Position numbers and translations under genes: made by a program. The notes under the pieces are model-generated. The model saw only the letters and a list, made by a program, of their open reading frames with translations, did not search any database and was not told where the DNA came from. Of a DNA stretch of 64,000 nucleotides, positions 22,145-33,071 are shown piece after piece (the stretch's first letter is position 1; each line of letters starts with the position of its first letter). Source of the DNA: Hysterangium stoloniferum (Eukaryota; Basidiomycota; Agaricomycetes; Hysterangiales; Hysterangiaceae); contig WHVD01000002.1 in NCBI GenBank assembly GCA_015178975.1, positions 1,488,001-1,552,000 on the forward strand. Direction: 5' to 3'.

Positions 22145-22560
22145 AGCCACGCACAAAAAAGAGACCTAGCCACAATCGCATTCCATAATAAGAATTCAGA
22201 ATTTGCCTTTGAAGATTCCTTTGCTGTAGGATATGCTGATGGTTCCATTTGGCTTTGGAATGCCTTATCTAAGACTGTCTTTAATGGACATGCCAAGGCT
22301 GCTACGTGCTAGCTTCCGACGTAATCGGAGAGGTCGGAATGTCCAGGTAGCTTTATCCTCTTCTTCTGATTACCTATTACTAACTCGTCTTATTGTTTAG
22401 ATTATGAGGCCATCAATTGCGATCAAATAACATCTATCCGATTCTTAGAAGTAAACTCTATGGAATTGCCATCCACTTCTAAAGCACCAAAAACATCTCC
22501 CGGATATCTCCTGACGTCCGCTAAAGATTCTTTCTTGAAGTTGTGTGCCTAGCAGCTCTT
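22145..22560 (+). pseudogene. UTP12: Fragment of UTP12/DIP2-like WD40 protein
   Basis: The plus-strand translation contains FAVGYADGSIWLWNALSKT and NGHAKA, the first WD repeats typical of Utp12 (the U3 snoRNP protein of the small-subunit processome). VIGEVGMSR follows, then a GT-AG intron (about 22350-22400). After a frameshift comes DQITSIRFLEV, then SPGYLLTSAKDSFLKL. These pieces are in the order of Utp12. The repeat between NGHAKA and VIGEVG is deleted, a frameshift follows the intron, and a stop occurs where the next Trp-Asp should be. The normal protein is about 900 residues. Downstream text to about 22830 may be more of the same gene, but I cannot align it. Confidence 0.7.
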
Positions 22561-22839
22561 GCTCAGCTTTTGGGCTATAGGGGATTTTTGTAAATATAAT
22601 GGTTGTTGGCACTCAGGGCGAGGATGGCCATGCTTTCGCCGGTGAATTATTAATGCTTCCGACGTCGGTCGCGGAGAAACGAACCTGGTGTTCAAGTCAA
22701 CGAAACGCTAATCCAGGTTGGGACTTCAAAATGCTTGCAATAATGGATTCACCGTTGTACTATTCAATTTTACGACTGATTTGCACCATATCCGAAGACA
22801 AGCTGTCCTATATGAGGGTATTTTAACCCAATAATAATC

Positions 22840-23500
22840 ATGATCAGATGTTATATGGCCCACCATGGCCTTCCAAAATGAAGAGCAGCCTGGGAGTGCC
22901 CAGTCTTGAATCTGGATGAGAATGCCTTTGAAATGAGTATGCACGATCGGATTTCATATGCCGTCAATATTTACGTTACTTGGTGATTCGCATGTTTTCA
23001 TTGTTCTTTCCTTAACGTGTTACCCGTGGCCTTCCCGAACAACCATATAAACTCATCCTTTAATATTCATCCCTCTCTCAACTGCAGCAGCTCCCTCACT
23101 CGGTCTTCAAATCATGCCTAAACGTCCTACTACCCACTACCAGGCGATGATGAACCAAGATATCTCACTGTTTGCTACCCCTACCCTCCCCACCCGAACA
23201 TGGAAGGCCCGGCGAGGTCATAGTCCTCGTGCGGTGGCTCGCGTGCTGTATGGGTCGTTCTCAGGACTTGTATGCCGTCTTTCATAAAGTTAGTTCCCCA
23301 AACGATGCGATTCGTGTCCGTGTCGCATAATGTTCACCCTTTTGTCCTTAACAGCCCTCTACTAGTAGCGTGGTCCTCATCGAAGTCGATTGGCATTACC
23401 CCAACTTTCGAAAGCTGCTTGGAGCGCACAAATGGTCCGACTTTGTGCTCAAGCCCAGCGTTTATCATGTGCGTCACATGCATCATCACTGCCGCGATCC
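22840..23500. other. No gene confirmed between UTP12 and Mug135/EXO84 relics
   Basis: A plus-strand ATG at about 23114 opens about 58 codons (MPKRPTTHYQAMMNQD...) downstream of AT-rich text, but I recognise no domain and it stops quickly. A minus-strand frame at 23334-23582 is open for 82 codons without known motifs. Confidence 0.35.
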
Positions 23501-23539
23501 TTAGTTCTCCATCGTTGATGACATTGTGATTCTTTCCCG

Positions 23540-23770
23540 ATCCAGGATAACCAAGGGGGCATTTCTCTGCCACAACTGCCACAAATTACTGCTATATATG
23601 AGCCTGATCTTTTGTGCACATCCAAAGATCAGGCCCTCCACATATTGGTGTGCATGGGCAATGTCATTATATATAGCAGGAATTTGTGGCAGTTGTGGCA
23701 GAGAAATGCCCGCTTGGTTTGGAGGGGGTACAAGAGCCATGGGATTGAATGATTCACTTGTTTGAATCAA
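23540..23770 (-). pseudogene. Mug135-like N-terminal fragment, copy 1, ending in a hairpin
   Basis: The minus frame (PMALVPPPNQAGISLPQLPQ, then NDIAHAHQYVEGL) is nearly identical to the sequence split by the copia element at 26805/31626. After VEGL the sequence turns back on itself: 23560-23600 is the inverted complement of 23662-23702, so the same codons reappear on the other strand. It has no C-terminal half and lies against the EXO84 relic. Confidence 0.55.
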
Positions 23771-25768
23771 AAGACGTGCCGTTAGTGCTGCCCGTGCTTA
23801 TGTAAACACTGGGAATTCCGCTTGAGGTCATTGCTCACTAGAAAATGATCTTCTTGAGCTCAAGGAGAGCCTCACCGAATAATCTATACCATCTCTTCTT
23901 CAAGTAGACGACTCCGTGACTTCCGGTCTGTACCTCTGAATATTGAATATTCTTTACCACTTTCTAACATTAATGACGTTCTTGTATCTCTCTCACAGAC
24001 TGTCGTAGAGTAACTCAATCCTCTGTCGCCAATCTACGTGTTGTCTACGCTACACGGTTGCAAACTATGCACAATACAATAGAGGGGTCAGCAAAGTTTG
24101 TTCCGGCAATTCCTGGACGACATATAGTATCTGGAATGGGAGATGTGCTTGCGCTTAACCCTGCTATGTACAAGGTCGAAAATACTGTTCACTTTGTATT
24201 ACTGGACGACTCGTAACTAGTGGCGAAACGACGACGAAAACGGACGGGTGGTGCTGGAAGGCTCGTCGCTGAACGGTGCTGGTTATTGACTGACATGTCA
24301 TGCGAGACGTCAAAGATTCAACGGGTAATGGAGGTCACGCTTTTGCTGTCACATATTTCTCTAATTAATCTCCAAATGATAGAGATCGAATTGCGTCATG
24401 GAAAAGAAACACATGTATATCGAGTCGAACGCCTAAAGGAGAAGAAGACTTTACTGTCTTTTCGCCAAGCATCTGAAGATTTAGCAGAAAGAAAAGACAA
24501 AGAACGTGAGGGCAAACATGAGCGACGGCGAAGTGTATAGGCTGATGGCAATGTGGGTATATTGAAACTACAACTGACCCAGGCTTACGCCACTCGATTC
24601 TCACAGAGCTCCTTCCAAACGCCTCATGTTAGTAAAATGCCAGCGCTACCTGATTGGTTAAATGAGATTGGTCCTCGAGAGGGCTTGGATGACTCGAAAG
24701 AGATGGCCGAACGTGACGCGAGATGGGTAGAAGATTTTTCCGATGATTTGACGGTGGCTATTGCTCTTGGAAAGTGGGAGGAAGCTGTTGAGCTTGTGGA
24801 AATAGGTGTGCAGATCTCCATAGTTATGCGGCGAGTGCATCTAGTTGTTGAATGAACCATAGGAGAGAAGCGGCTTTCTACTACACCAATGCTAGCACCA
24901 AAATTCACAACGCTGAAAGTATCATTAACAACTGCACTATTGCAGACGCTTTCGGATCCGATGCAACGCAAATTGGCAGTAGTACATCTTATCAGTCTTC
25001 TGGAACGTCTAGGAGCAGGTGCAACTGCTCGCTCCACTTTCCTTGCAGTGCGCGGAGAACTTATGCGGACGCATGTGCGGGCATTACGGTAATCCTTCTG
25101 ATGTTGATATTACTCTCGATCAACTTGTCATACTCTCTCTTTCTGTAGGTTCGAGGGCTCGGTGGAGTTGTATATCTCGGATCTGGCTATCGTCGTTTTC
25201 ACAGGTATTAAACCCACTGAATGGTTCCTTTCGAGCTTCCGAGAGAATGATACCGCATCTGGTATGTCTCATTCGAAAATAGAACTTGATTTAATGTAAT
25301 GACAATAATCAGCTCTTGTGCAATGGGTGAGCAAATAGAGAGTTATGCTGAAATGTTCAGAAAGCAGGTCCACAGGAGTGACGTAGCATCTCAGATGGTT
25401 CAAGATTGTCTTGCGGTAACGCGGCTTCAAAATAGAAAGGTGAGTCCCACAGTTATTCCCATTTTCCAAACACTACCCAACATGCATCCAGCTCCTCAAA
25501 GATGACAGTCTGGATTTCTCCTATCTACTAGAGCTGCTTCTTACACGAACCAACGAGCCCATACCTCAAGCGCCGCCTTCATTTTCGTGAAGAAATCCGC
25601 CTTATGCATTATCTGGTCCTCAGACGCCTAGGCTGTCTTCAGAGGATTTACCTTCACCATCATTAGACAGTCCCCGGCCTGCTAGACCACCCCAAAATCT
25701 TCCCCCTCGATCACGAGACCGACCATCGAGCGCTGCAGGCGCGCAATCCAGGCGAGAAGGCATGATTT
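23771..25768 (+). pseudogene. EXO84: Decayed EXO84 exocyst subunit
   Basis: Successive plus-strand pieces follow the order of fungal Exo84, the exocyst subunit for polarised secretion. These include ENDLLELKESLTE and IPSLLQVDDS, then after an intron IEGSAKFVPAIPGRHIVS (the PH-like region). VAKRRRKR...LVAERCW, WVEDFSDDLTVAIALGKWEE, LLERLGAGATARSTFL, YAEMFRKQVHRSDV and the Ser/Pro-rich end with SRDRPSSAAG and GMI then stop follow. Most introns look usable. However, stops interrupt the frame at SLTE(stop), at DDS(stop)LVAKRR and after NTGNSA. The N-terminus is absent, replaced by the Mug135-like fragment. A second fragment of the 5' part lies at 31745-32520. A functional copy is presumably elsewhere. 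Confidence 0.85.
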
Positions 25769-26327
25769 AGTCAGAAGATGTAAGCCTGGCGACCCAGTAT
25801 GGTTGGATAGAGGGAGAGCGTCAGCTCTCCGCGTATGCATGGGAAGGCTAGCTGCTCAGGAGGACAGGTTTCCTAGTGCATTTACAACTCTCACTTTACT
25901 ATTCCACTATTCCGGCCTGTTTTTGTTAACTCTGAGACTGATGACTGATTTAGACTTAGTAATTATGATACACTTTAATTAATTTTACAACATTCAGATA
26001 ACTCTCAAGAGAAAGGTTTGAAATACTACTTACATCAAGAGTCCAAGGAGGATAATAGAGAGTATTTGCAACTAATGCTAAGTACCAAAAGAGAGGGAGC
26101 CTTGTCATTATCTTACATCATGATATCAGTGATTGCAACCATTCAACACCTCATTTTACTGTAACTTAAAGTGTAACCCCAATGCAGGCAGTAATCTGTT
26201 GTCTACAATCAACAATCAGGGTATGGGGAGGTAAAGCTGGAAGGCCCAGTGCATTAGCTGATGCTATACATTGGACTTCTAGAATACATAGGGGACTCAA
26301 TAAAACAAGGTGTGCAGTCAGCACATA
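25769..26327. other. No gene recognised
   Basis: Between the EXO84 relic and the Mug135-like fragment. Only short frames occur; AT-rich from about 25900. Confidence 0.4.
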
Positions 26328-26809
26328 CTACTTATATGTGAAGGTCAGCAACTCATCCTTAGTTACAGGGTTGGGTGCAGCAAGGAGGACCCATCCATTT
26401 TGCACAGGGTTGTAAAGTGGTCCTTTGGTGCCAGCCTGACTATTGGCCAGCAGAATTGGCTGCTCCTGTCGAAGTAATGCAATGTCATTACGAATTGCTG
26501 CAATGTCATCACGAATTGCTGCAAGATTGTGTGCTATTTGCTGAAAGTTCTGCTGGATATTGGCTTGAAAGGCTTGCAGCCATGGTGGCTCAACAGGACC
26601 AGGTGCACACTGGAAGATGAGGGCAGTCTTATACACCTCAGCAAGCCCAACCTCCTGGTTTGTGGCAGGATTCTGAGAGATATTCCCTAGTGATATGGAG
26701 TTATTGACATCAGTGAAAGCTAGTAAGGTGGCCTCTTACCCCTGCGTGTCCACATTAGGCCCTCCACATATTGGTGTGCTTGGGCAATGTCATCATATAT
26801 AGCAGGAAT
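26328..26809 (-). pseudogene. Mug135-like protein, C-terminal part, cut by copia insertion
   Basis: The minus-strand frame includes SEATLL-type text (EATLLAFTDVNNSISLGNIS), PPWLQAFQANIQQNFQQIAH, IRDDIAAIRNDIALL and NPVTKDELLTFTYK. This resembles the dispersed agaricomycete proteins annotated as Mug135-like C-terminal domain proteins (my recollection of the family, not a search). A coiled coil is likely in the IRDDIAAIRND repeats. The reading frame changes once near 26740 (after VEGLMWTRR). The N-terminal half continues on the other side of the copia element at 31626-31720. Confidence 0.55.
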
Positions 26810-27080
26810 TGTTAAATTTGATGATGAAACACACCTTTTTATAGGGGGAGTCCACCAATTATTGCAACTTTTCATATGAAGATGCTAATTGTGGACCATG
26901 CTTTTGGAGGTTAATGTGTGTCAGAACCACTATACACCTCCTAGAGCATCCAACCTATATTGTCAGGAGGTGCTACACTAACTGACACAAGATATTGAGA
27001 AACAAATACTTTTATTACAAGCTTATTAAACCCTTGTATATTGTGTATTGCAATAGAGTCAACTCATACTATTTTTAATA
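26810..27080 (+). repeat. 5' LTR of copia-1
   Basis: 271 bp, 270 of 271 bases identical to the 3' LTR by eye. It begins TGTTAAATTTGATGATG and ends CTATTTTTAATA. Confidence 0.93.
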
Positions 27081-27244
27081 GGTTATGGGCCCCGGCTTCT
27101 AATTGTAATACACATTACTATAAGTACTTGAATTTGGAGGCATAACAAACCAACTTTTGTGTTTGGTTGAGCCTGTCACTTTTGCTTGCATAAGCAAGAA
27201 ACCTTAATTTTCGGATTTTCGAAAATTTCCCTACTGTGTCAAGC

Positions 27245-30200
27245 ATGACATCCTCAGAATCATTACCAAAATTCAAACCATTAAACAACCAAAATTATCC
27301 AGAATGGTCTGGAGAAATGAAGGCATGGTTGATGAAGTTGGGTTATTGGAAGCTTGTTTGTGGAAAAGAAATCAAGCCAGTAAATGGCAGTGATAACATT
27401 GAGAAGTGGGAAACAAAGGCAGAGAAAGCAGCTGCAGAGATATATCTTATGGTGGAAAATGATCAGAGGGTGCATTTCCGTGGATTTGAAGAAGATCCAA
27501 TCAAAATGTGGGACTTGTTGGAAAGGACACACTTACAACAAAAACCAGGAGCCCGCTTCAATGCCTATGATGACCTATTCTCAATCCAAAAGGATGAAAA
27601 GGAGTCTTTGATGGATTTGGGTGTCAGAATTGATAAAGCAATGGGGACTATTCAAAACCTGCGCCCAAAGGACTTCACAATTGAAAAGTTGGATGAAGAA
27701 TTACAATGCATGGCACTCATCCGGGCTCTTCCTGAGGAATATGCACACCTCTCCTCATCATTATTACTCATGGAGAAGTTGGACAAGAATACCATTCTCC
27801 AGGCATTTAGAAGCGAGGAACTAAATCGCAATCGCCGTGGAGAAATGGTTAATAGGGCCAAAGCACCCATCAAGCATCGAAAAAAGATGGTTTGCTATAA
27901 TTGTGACAAGGAAGGGCACCTCAGCTATGACTGTCCAAAGCCAAGGAATAAAGAAAAGATACAGCAATACTGGCAGTCACGCAACAGTGCTAACAAGATG
28001 GAAGAGGCAAAAATAGAGGAAGTAGAGGAACAGACAGGAAAAGCAAGTGTCTTTTCACAACATGATGCATGTGCAACCTTAGCTAATATCTATGATTGGA
28101 ATACAGACACAGGGGCCACATCGCATATGACACCCCATTACAACTGGTTCCACACCTATACCCCATACAGAACCCCAATAAAACTTGCAGACAATAGAAT
28201 TGTATATTCTGAAGGTGTTGGGAGTGTTATTTTTCAACCAATCATTGATGGAAGAGTTAGCCGGGAGGTTGAATTCACAAAAGTATTACATATTCCAGCT
28301 TTACATAATAATCTTCTTGCTGTCCTATATCTCACACGTTATAAAGAATTTGATGTACACATTTCATCCAAAACCATAAGATTTAATCGCCATGGGAATC
28401 TTTTATTCACTGCATCAATCACTGATCGAAATGTGGGCTACTTGGATGGCAAGACTATTATAAATAGAATGGAGAATGTGCACATGTCCTCTACTTTACC
28501 TCTAGATCTGTCTCTGTGGCATAGAAGATTGGGACATCACCACTATGAGGGGATAAAGAATCTAATGAGAAGAAACATGGTCAAAGGATTGGTACTTAAT
28601 TCAAAGGCTAAACCAGATCCAATTTGTGAACCATGTCTTGCAGGAAAGATGCATGCCAACCCATTTCCCCCCTCAGAACATCACTGCAATGAACCTTTGG
28701 AGTTGGTACATACAGATGTACATTATATTGGCACAAGATCCCGATCTGGATGTTACTATTGGGTTACATTCATTGATGAGGCTTCAAGATTCTATTACGT
28801 CATCCCAATCAAGTCCAAAAGTGGTGTTTTCTGGGCATTCAAACGGTACAAAGCATTTGCAGAAAACCTCCTTGGACGGAAAATAAAGAAACTTAGGGAT
28901 GACAAGGGTGGAGAATACATGTCAAGGGCATTCATTGAATTCACCGATAAACATGGTATCTTGCGTCAGCATACAGTCCGTAATAGACCTCAACAAAACG
29001 GAATGGCAGAGCGTGCAAACCGGACATTAGCAGAAGGGATTACAACCATGCTAACAGAGTCTGAACTACCCAAGAACTTCTGGGAGTACTGCCTGGCTGC
29101 ATTTGTACACATCTGGAACCACTGCCCATCATCTGCCTTAAAGGACAAAACTCCATATGAAATTTGGCACAAAAGGAAACCAAATATCAGTCACATCAGA
29201 GTTTGGGGATGCATTGCATATGTCCACATTCAAAAGGATAAACGATCAAGCCTGGGATCTCACATGGAGAAATGCATCTTCATTGGGTATCCTGAAGGGT
29301 ATAAGGGATGGTTATTCTACAACCCATTGACAAGAAGGATAGTGATCAGTGAACGAGCTGAATTCGATGAACGATACACATGGAAACACCAACCACCACA
29401 AGTTCCAGATACTGGTGGGAAGGATGAATCAAGTACGAGGGATTATATCCCAGGGGGTCCAGTTGTTGAAGAAGATGATAATCCACCAAATGAATTACCA
29501 ACTGCCCCTGTGGAGGATCATGAAATCCCTGTACCCGAATCCGAAGACAATGTTATCACACCATCCCCCCAGATCACAGATAATGAGGAGGAGGAAGAGG
29601 AGGAGGAAGATAACAGACCAATTGCTATTCGAAAACCTTTGCGCAACAAAAAACCTCCTAATGAATGGTGGAAAACCTGGGAACCCAATCCTACCACTTC
29701 TGACAGTACCGATGAAGTGGAATTGGAGGAGGCACATGTGTCAATTATTTCTGAACCAAGGACATTTACAGAGGCAATGAATGGTCCACAGGCAAGACAA
29801 TGGAGAGAGGCAGCCTTGGAGGAAATGAACATACACATGAGCAATGGAACTTGGACCATAATGAAACTACCACCAGGAAAAAAGGCTATAGGATCAAAAT
29901 GGGTTTTCAAAGTGAAACGCAAGGCAGATGGATCAATAGAACGGTTTAAGGCACGATTGGTTGCTAAAGGATACAACCAGAGACCAGGATTTGACTATAC
30001 AGAGATTTTTGCCCCAACAATGCGCCATGCTACTATTCGTCTAGTATTAGCACTGGCTGCAGCAGAAGGCCTTCACCTCCGATCAGTTGACATATCACAT
30101 GCATTCATCAACAGTGATATTGATGCAGAAATATACATGGTCCAGCCAGAAGGATTTCACCAAGGAGGATCAGATGTAGCATGTAGACTAGACAAGTCGC

Positions 30201-31315
30201 TCTATGGACTCAAGCAGGCAAGCAATCTCTGGAGCAAACACCTGCGGAGTGTACTAGAGAAAATGGACTTCAAGCGGATTTATTCTGATCCATCGGTCTA
30301 TATCTATCAACGAGATGGAATCAAAGTCATTGTTCCCATATTTGTAGATGACATCACCCTTGCAGGACCATCCGAAAAAGTCCTGGATGATTTTGTAGCT
30401 GAATTAGCTACACATTTCAAACTCAGGGATCTAGGACCTACATCTTTCCTATTAGGCATTGAAATCACACGAGATCGAGAAAAGCGGACTATCTCTCTAT
30501 CACAACGCCAGTACATCTTGAACAAATTACAGGAATTTGGGATGTCAAATTGTCATACAGTGGGTACACCCATGGATCCAGGGGCAAAACTATCATCAGA
30601 TCAGTCACCCAAAACCATGGAGGAACAGAATGAAATGCGTGACATTCCCTACATTAATGCAGTTGGGTCCATGATGTACTTGGCCACTACCACCCGTCCC
30701 GACATTGCATACACTGCAGGAGTATTGGCTCGGTTTAATTCAAACCCTGGTATAGCACATTGGAAGGCTGTCAAGCATCTATTCCGATATTTGAAGGGAA
30801 CTATGGATATGAAACTCACATATGGTCCTGATCCATTAAATACAGATCTATTCGTTGGCTTCAGTGATGCTAGTTATGGTGGAGACAAGGACAGTGGAAA
30901 ATCAACAACAGGGTACATAATCAAAGTGGGATCAGGAGCAGTATGTTGGAGCAGCAAACTACAACCAATTGTGACACTATCCACCACAGAAGCTGAATAT
31001 GTTGCTGCAGTTGCAGCAGGGAAGGAGATCTGTTGGATGCAGAACCTGTTAAAGGAATTGGGATACAAGGCACCATGTCCATCAAAACTCTTCATTGACA
31101 ACCAGTCAGCACTAACTGTAGCCAAGAATCCAGAACATCATGGACGAATGAAACATCTGGACCTATGCTACTACTGGTTACGTGACATGGTAGAAAAGGA
31201 ATCAATCAACCCTATCTACCTACAAACAGATGAAATGCCGGCAGATATCTTAACCAAAGCATTACCAAAACCAAAGGTGGAAAAGTTCAGATCTATGATG
31301 GGATTAGGAAATTGA
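27245..31315 (+). CDS. Copia-1 Gag-Pol polyprotein
   Basis: An uninterrupted frame of 1,356 residues from the first ATG (27245). In order it holds a Gag (UBN2-like) region with a CCHC knuckle CYNCDKEGHLSYDC, and an aspartic protease DTGATSHM. The integrase follows, with a zinc finger (HRRLGHHHYEG...CEPCLAGK) and a DD-E core (HTDVHYI, RDDKGGEYMS, NGMAERANR). Reverse transcriptase has the FVDDIT catalytic box and the KARLVAKGY motif, and RNase H has SDASYGGDKDSGKS and STTEAEY. The order protease-integrase-RT-RNase H is diagnostic for Ty1/copia (Pseudoviridae). No stops or shifts occur and all catalytic residues are present. An acidic Glu run (EEEEEEEED) lies between integrase and RT. Confidence 0.95.
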   Translation: MTSSESLPKFKPLNNQNYPEWSGEMKAWLMKLGYWKLVCGKEIKPVNGSDNIEKWETKAEKAAAEIYLMVENDQRVHFRGFEEDPIKMWDLLERTHLQQKPGARFNAYDDLFSIQKDEKESLMDLGVRIDKAMGTIQNLRPKDFTIEKLDEELQCMALIRALPEEYAHLSSSLLLMEKLDKNTILQAFRSEELNRNRRGEMVNRAKAPIKHRKKMVCYNCDKEGHLSYDCPKPRNKEKIQQYWQSRNSANKMEEAKIEEVEEQTGKASVFSQHDACATLANIYDWNTDTGATSHMTPHYNWFHTYTPYRTPIKLADNRIVYSEGVGSVIFQPIIDGRVSREVEFTKVLHIPALHNNLLAVLYLTRYKEFDVHISSKTIRFNRHGNLLFTASITDRNVGYLDGKTIINRMENVHMSSTLPLDLSLWHRRLGHHHYEGIKNLMRRNMVKGLVLNSKAKPDPICEPCLAGKMHANPFPPSEHHCNEPLELVHTDVHYIGTRSRSGCYYWVTFIDEASRFYYVIPIKSKSGVFWAFKRYKAFAENLLGRKIKKLRDDKGGEYMSRAFIEFTDKHGILRQHTVRNRPQQNGMAERANRTLAEGITTMLTESELPKNFWEYCLAAFVHIWNHCPSSALKDKTPYEIWHKRKPNISHIRVWGCIAYVHIQKDKRSSLGSHMEKCIFIGYPEGYKGWLFYNPLTRRIVISERAEFDERYTWKHQPPQVPDTGGKDESSTRDYIPGGPVVEEDDNPPNELPTAPVEDHEIPVPESEDNVITPSPQITDNEEEEEEEEDNRPIAIRKPLRNKKPPNEWWKTWEPNPTTSDSTDEVELEEAHVSIISEPRTFTEAMNGPQARQWREAALEEMNIHMSNGTWTIMKLPPGKKAIGSKWVFKVKRKADGSIERFKARLVAKGYNQRPGFDYTEIFAPTMRHATIRLVLALAAAEGLHLRSVDISHAFINSDIDAEIYMVQPEGFHQGGSDVACRLDKSLYGLKQASNLWSKHLRSVLEKMDFKRIYSDPSVYIYQRDGIKVIVPIFVDDITLAGPSEKVLDDFVAELATHFKLRDLGPTSFLLGIEITRDREKRTISLSQRQYILNKLQEFGMSNCHTVGTPMDPGAKLSSDQSPKTMEEQNEMRDIPYINAVGSMMYLATTTRPDIAYTAGVLARFNSNPGIAHWKAVKHLFRYLKGTMDMKLTYGPDPLNTDLFVGFSDASYGGDKDSGKSTTGYIIKVGSGAVCWSSKLQPIVTLSTTEAEYVAAVAAGKEICWMQNLLKELGYKAPCPSKLFIDNQSALTVAKNPEHHGRMKHLDLCYYWLRDMVEKESINPIYLQTDEMPADILTKALPKPKVEKFRSMMGLGN

Positions 31316-31354
31316 ACAGATATGGGATTAAAAAAGTGTTTCATCAAGGGGGTG

Positions 31355-31625
31355 TGTTAAATTTGATGATGAAACACACCTTTTTATAGGGGGAGTCCAC
31401 CAATTATTGCAACTTTTCATATGAAGATGCTAATTGTGGACCATGCTTTTGGAGGTTAATGTGTGTCAGAACCACTATACACCTCCCAGAGCATCCAACC
31501 TATATTGTCAGGAGGTGCTACACTAACTGACACAAGATATTGAGAAACAAATACTTTTATTACAAGCTTATTAAACCCTTGTATATTGTGTATTGCAATA
31601 GAGTCAACTCATACTATTTTTAATA
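31355..31625 (+). repeat. 3' LTR of copia-1
   Basis: 271 bp, starts 40 bases after the gag-pol stop codon, after a G-rich purine tract. Followed by the target duplicate GGAAT. Confidence 0.93.
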
Positions 31626-31745
31626 GGAATTTGTGGCAGTTGTGGCAGAGGAATGCCCACTTCATTTGGAGGGGGTATGAGAGCCATGGGATTGAATGAT
31701 TCACTTGTTCTTTGAGTAGCAAAAGACACGTAGTTGGTGCTGCTG
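31626..31745 (-). pseudogene. Mug135-like protein, N-terminal part, cut by copia insertion
   Basis: The minus frame reads SFNPMALIPPPNEVGIPLP and then QLPQIP, and runs into the copia target site. It continues in frame at 26809 (AIYDDIAQAHQYVEGL). The uninterrupted equivalent exists at 23620-23765, which proves the pre-insertion order. Confidence 0.65.
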
Positions 31746-32520
31746 GTGCTTATGTAAACACTGGGAATTCCGCTTGAGGTCATTGCTAGAAAATGATCTT
31801 CTTGAGCTCAAGGAGAGCCTCACCGAATTTAAATGTATTGTTAAGTAGGAGACAAGAATTCGAAAGGGTAGAGTCTAAATTCGAAGCTCAGTGAGTGAGT
31901 AAACTTCACTATATATTATAATACCTAAATTCGAAGCTATAAGACGTTTCGTAAGTAATAGAATAAGAATAGATGATTGCGCATATACCTCAGTGAGTGA
32001 GTGAGTAAACTTCACTAAGGTATATGGCGGAATATTGTGACTTTTTATTTACTTTCTAGTTATTTTAGGAGAGTTATTAGGGGAGTAAGAAATTTTTGAT
32101 GCTTGAAGTTTCTAGTCAATTGCATCATAAAGGAGAAATTTGTAATTAGGAGTTACTCCCCCCTTAACGGCACTTCAATATATGCGCATATATGCGCATA
32201 TACTCGTCATCGGATCTATATTTCGGTTACGTTTTATGCGAAGACTTGATTACTAACATGTGTATCATCTCTTGTTCAAGTAGACGACTCCGCGACTGCC
32301 GGCCTGTACCTCTCAATATTGAATATGCTTCGCCGCTTTCTAACATTGCGACGTTCTTGTATCCCTCACAGACCGTCGTAGAGTAATTCGATCCTCTGTC
32401 GCCGATCTACGTGTTGTCTACGCTAGACAGTTGTAAACTCAGCACAATACAGTATAGTGGTCAGCAAAGTTTGTTCCGGCAATTCCTGGACGACATATAG
32501 TATCTGAAATAGGAGGTGTG
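31746..32520 (+). pseudogene. EXO84: Second EXO84 fragment, interrupted by a 430 bp insertion
   Basis: 31750-31830 and 32265-32520 match 23780-23880 and 23895-24150 of the EXO84 relic at roughly 90 percent by eye (NDLLELKESLTE; LFRQFLDD-type text in shifted frame). Between them 31832-32262 is an AT-rich insertion with gagtgagtgagtaaacttcact repeats. An ATATACCT...AGGTATAT hairpin (31983-32025) and atatgcgcatatatgcgcat repeats (32180-32200) are also present. The insertion is absent from the first copy. Similarity ends at about 32520. Confidence 0.7.
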
Positions 32521-32944
32521 AGGGTATGCTGATTGTTTCCGAGAATCGCTAATATCCCTTGTCGAGCGTCTGGATGGTCAAAGGGTATTCCAAAAGACGG
32601 GGGAATCGAAATCGAGCCTCCTTCCAAGTCATACTGCTAACTTCCCAATGGCTCCGGTTAGAAGCCGTCATATATAGTGCTATGTTCCCGAAAGGAACGA
32701 TATGAACAACGGGAATTTAAGTAGTATAATATCACTCTAATAGGTTCGGTTCAAGCTTAAAACCTGACGTATTAAATTCTCATTGGCAAGGTCCCAGGTT
32801 CCGCAATACAGAAGTAAAATGGGCTGGACATTGGGGAGAAGACAAGTGGACAAAATGTTGTATTTTAGTCATCCCATGCGACCATCTCAAGTACAACCCC
32901 TACCATCATCATATCCAGTATTGGCGAGAGGGATGTTTAACTGT
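32521..32944. other. No gene recognised
   Basis: Short frames only. It separates the EXO84 fragment from the phosphatase cluster. Confidence 0.4.
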
Positions 32945-33050
32945 CAAGTCTAAACCGAAAGTCTTTTGATAGTATCCCTGTGGGCTCTCCAAAGGACGAT
33001 CTCCTAGGCGAACGATGAAACGTTCCCTGTGGATATATTAACAAAGCAAA
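32945..33050 (-). pseudogene. N-terminal relic of a third histidine phosphatase paralogue
   Basis: On the minus strand RFIVRLGDRPLESPQGYYQK then TFGLDL. This matches the N-terminus of the gene at 33072-33961 (HFVVRLGDRPLESPHGCYQK). It lies just downstream of that gene and stops after about 30 codons; no catalytic region follows. Confidence 0.65.
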
Positions 33051-33071
33051 ATGGCTTAATAAGCACAACTA

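Larger units (their letters stand above)
26810..31625 (+). mobile_element. Intact, very young Ty1/copia retrotransposon (copia-1)
   Basis: 4,816 bp. LTRs of 271 bp (26810-27080 and 31355-31625) differ at a single visible base (cctcctagag versus cctcccagag). They are flanked by a perfect 5 bp target duplication GGAAT (26805-26809 and 31626-31630). The LTR starts TGTTAAAT and ends TTTTTAATA, a non-canonical TG...TA. A primer-site-like ggttatgggccc follows the 5' LTR directly and a purine tract (caagggggtg) precedes the 3' LTR. One uninterrupted gag-pol frame lies inside, so the element may still be mobile. Confidence 0.95.
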
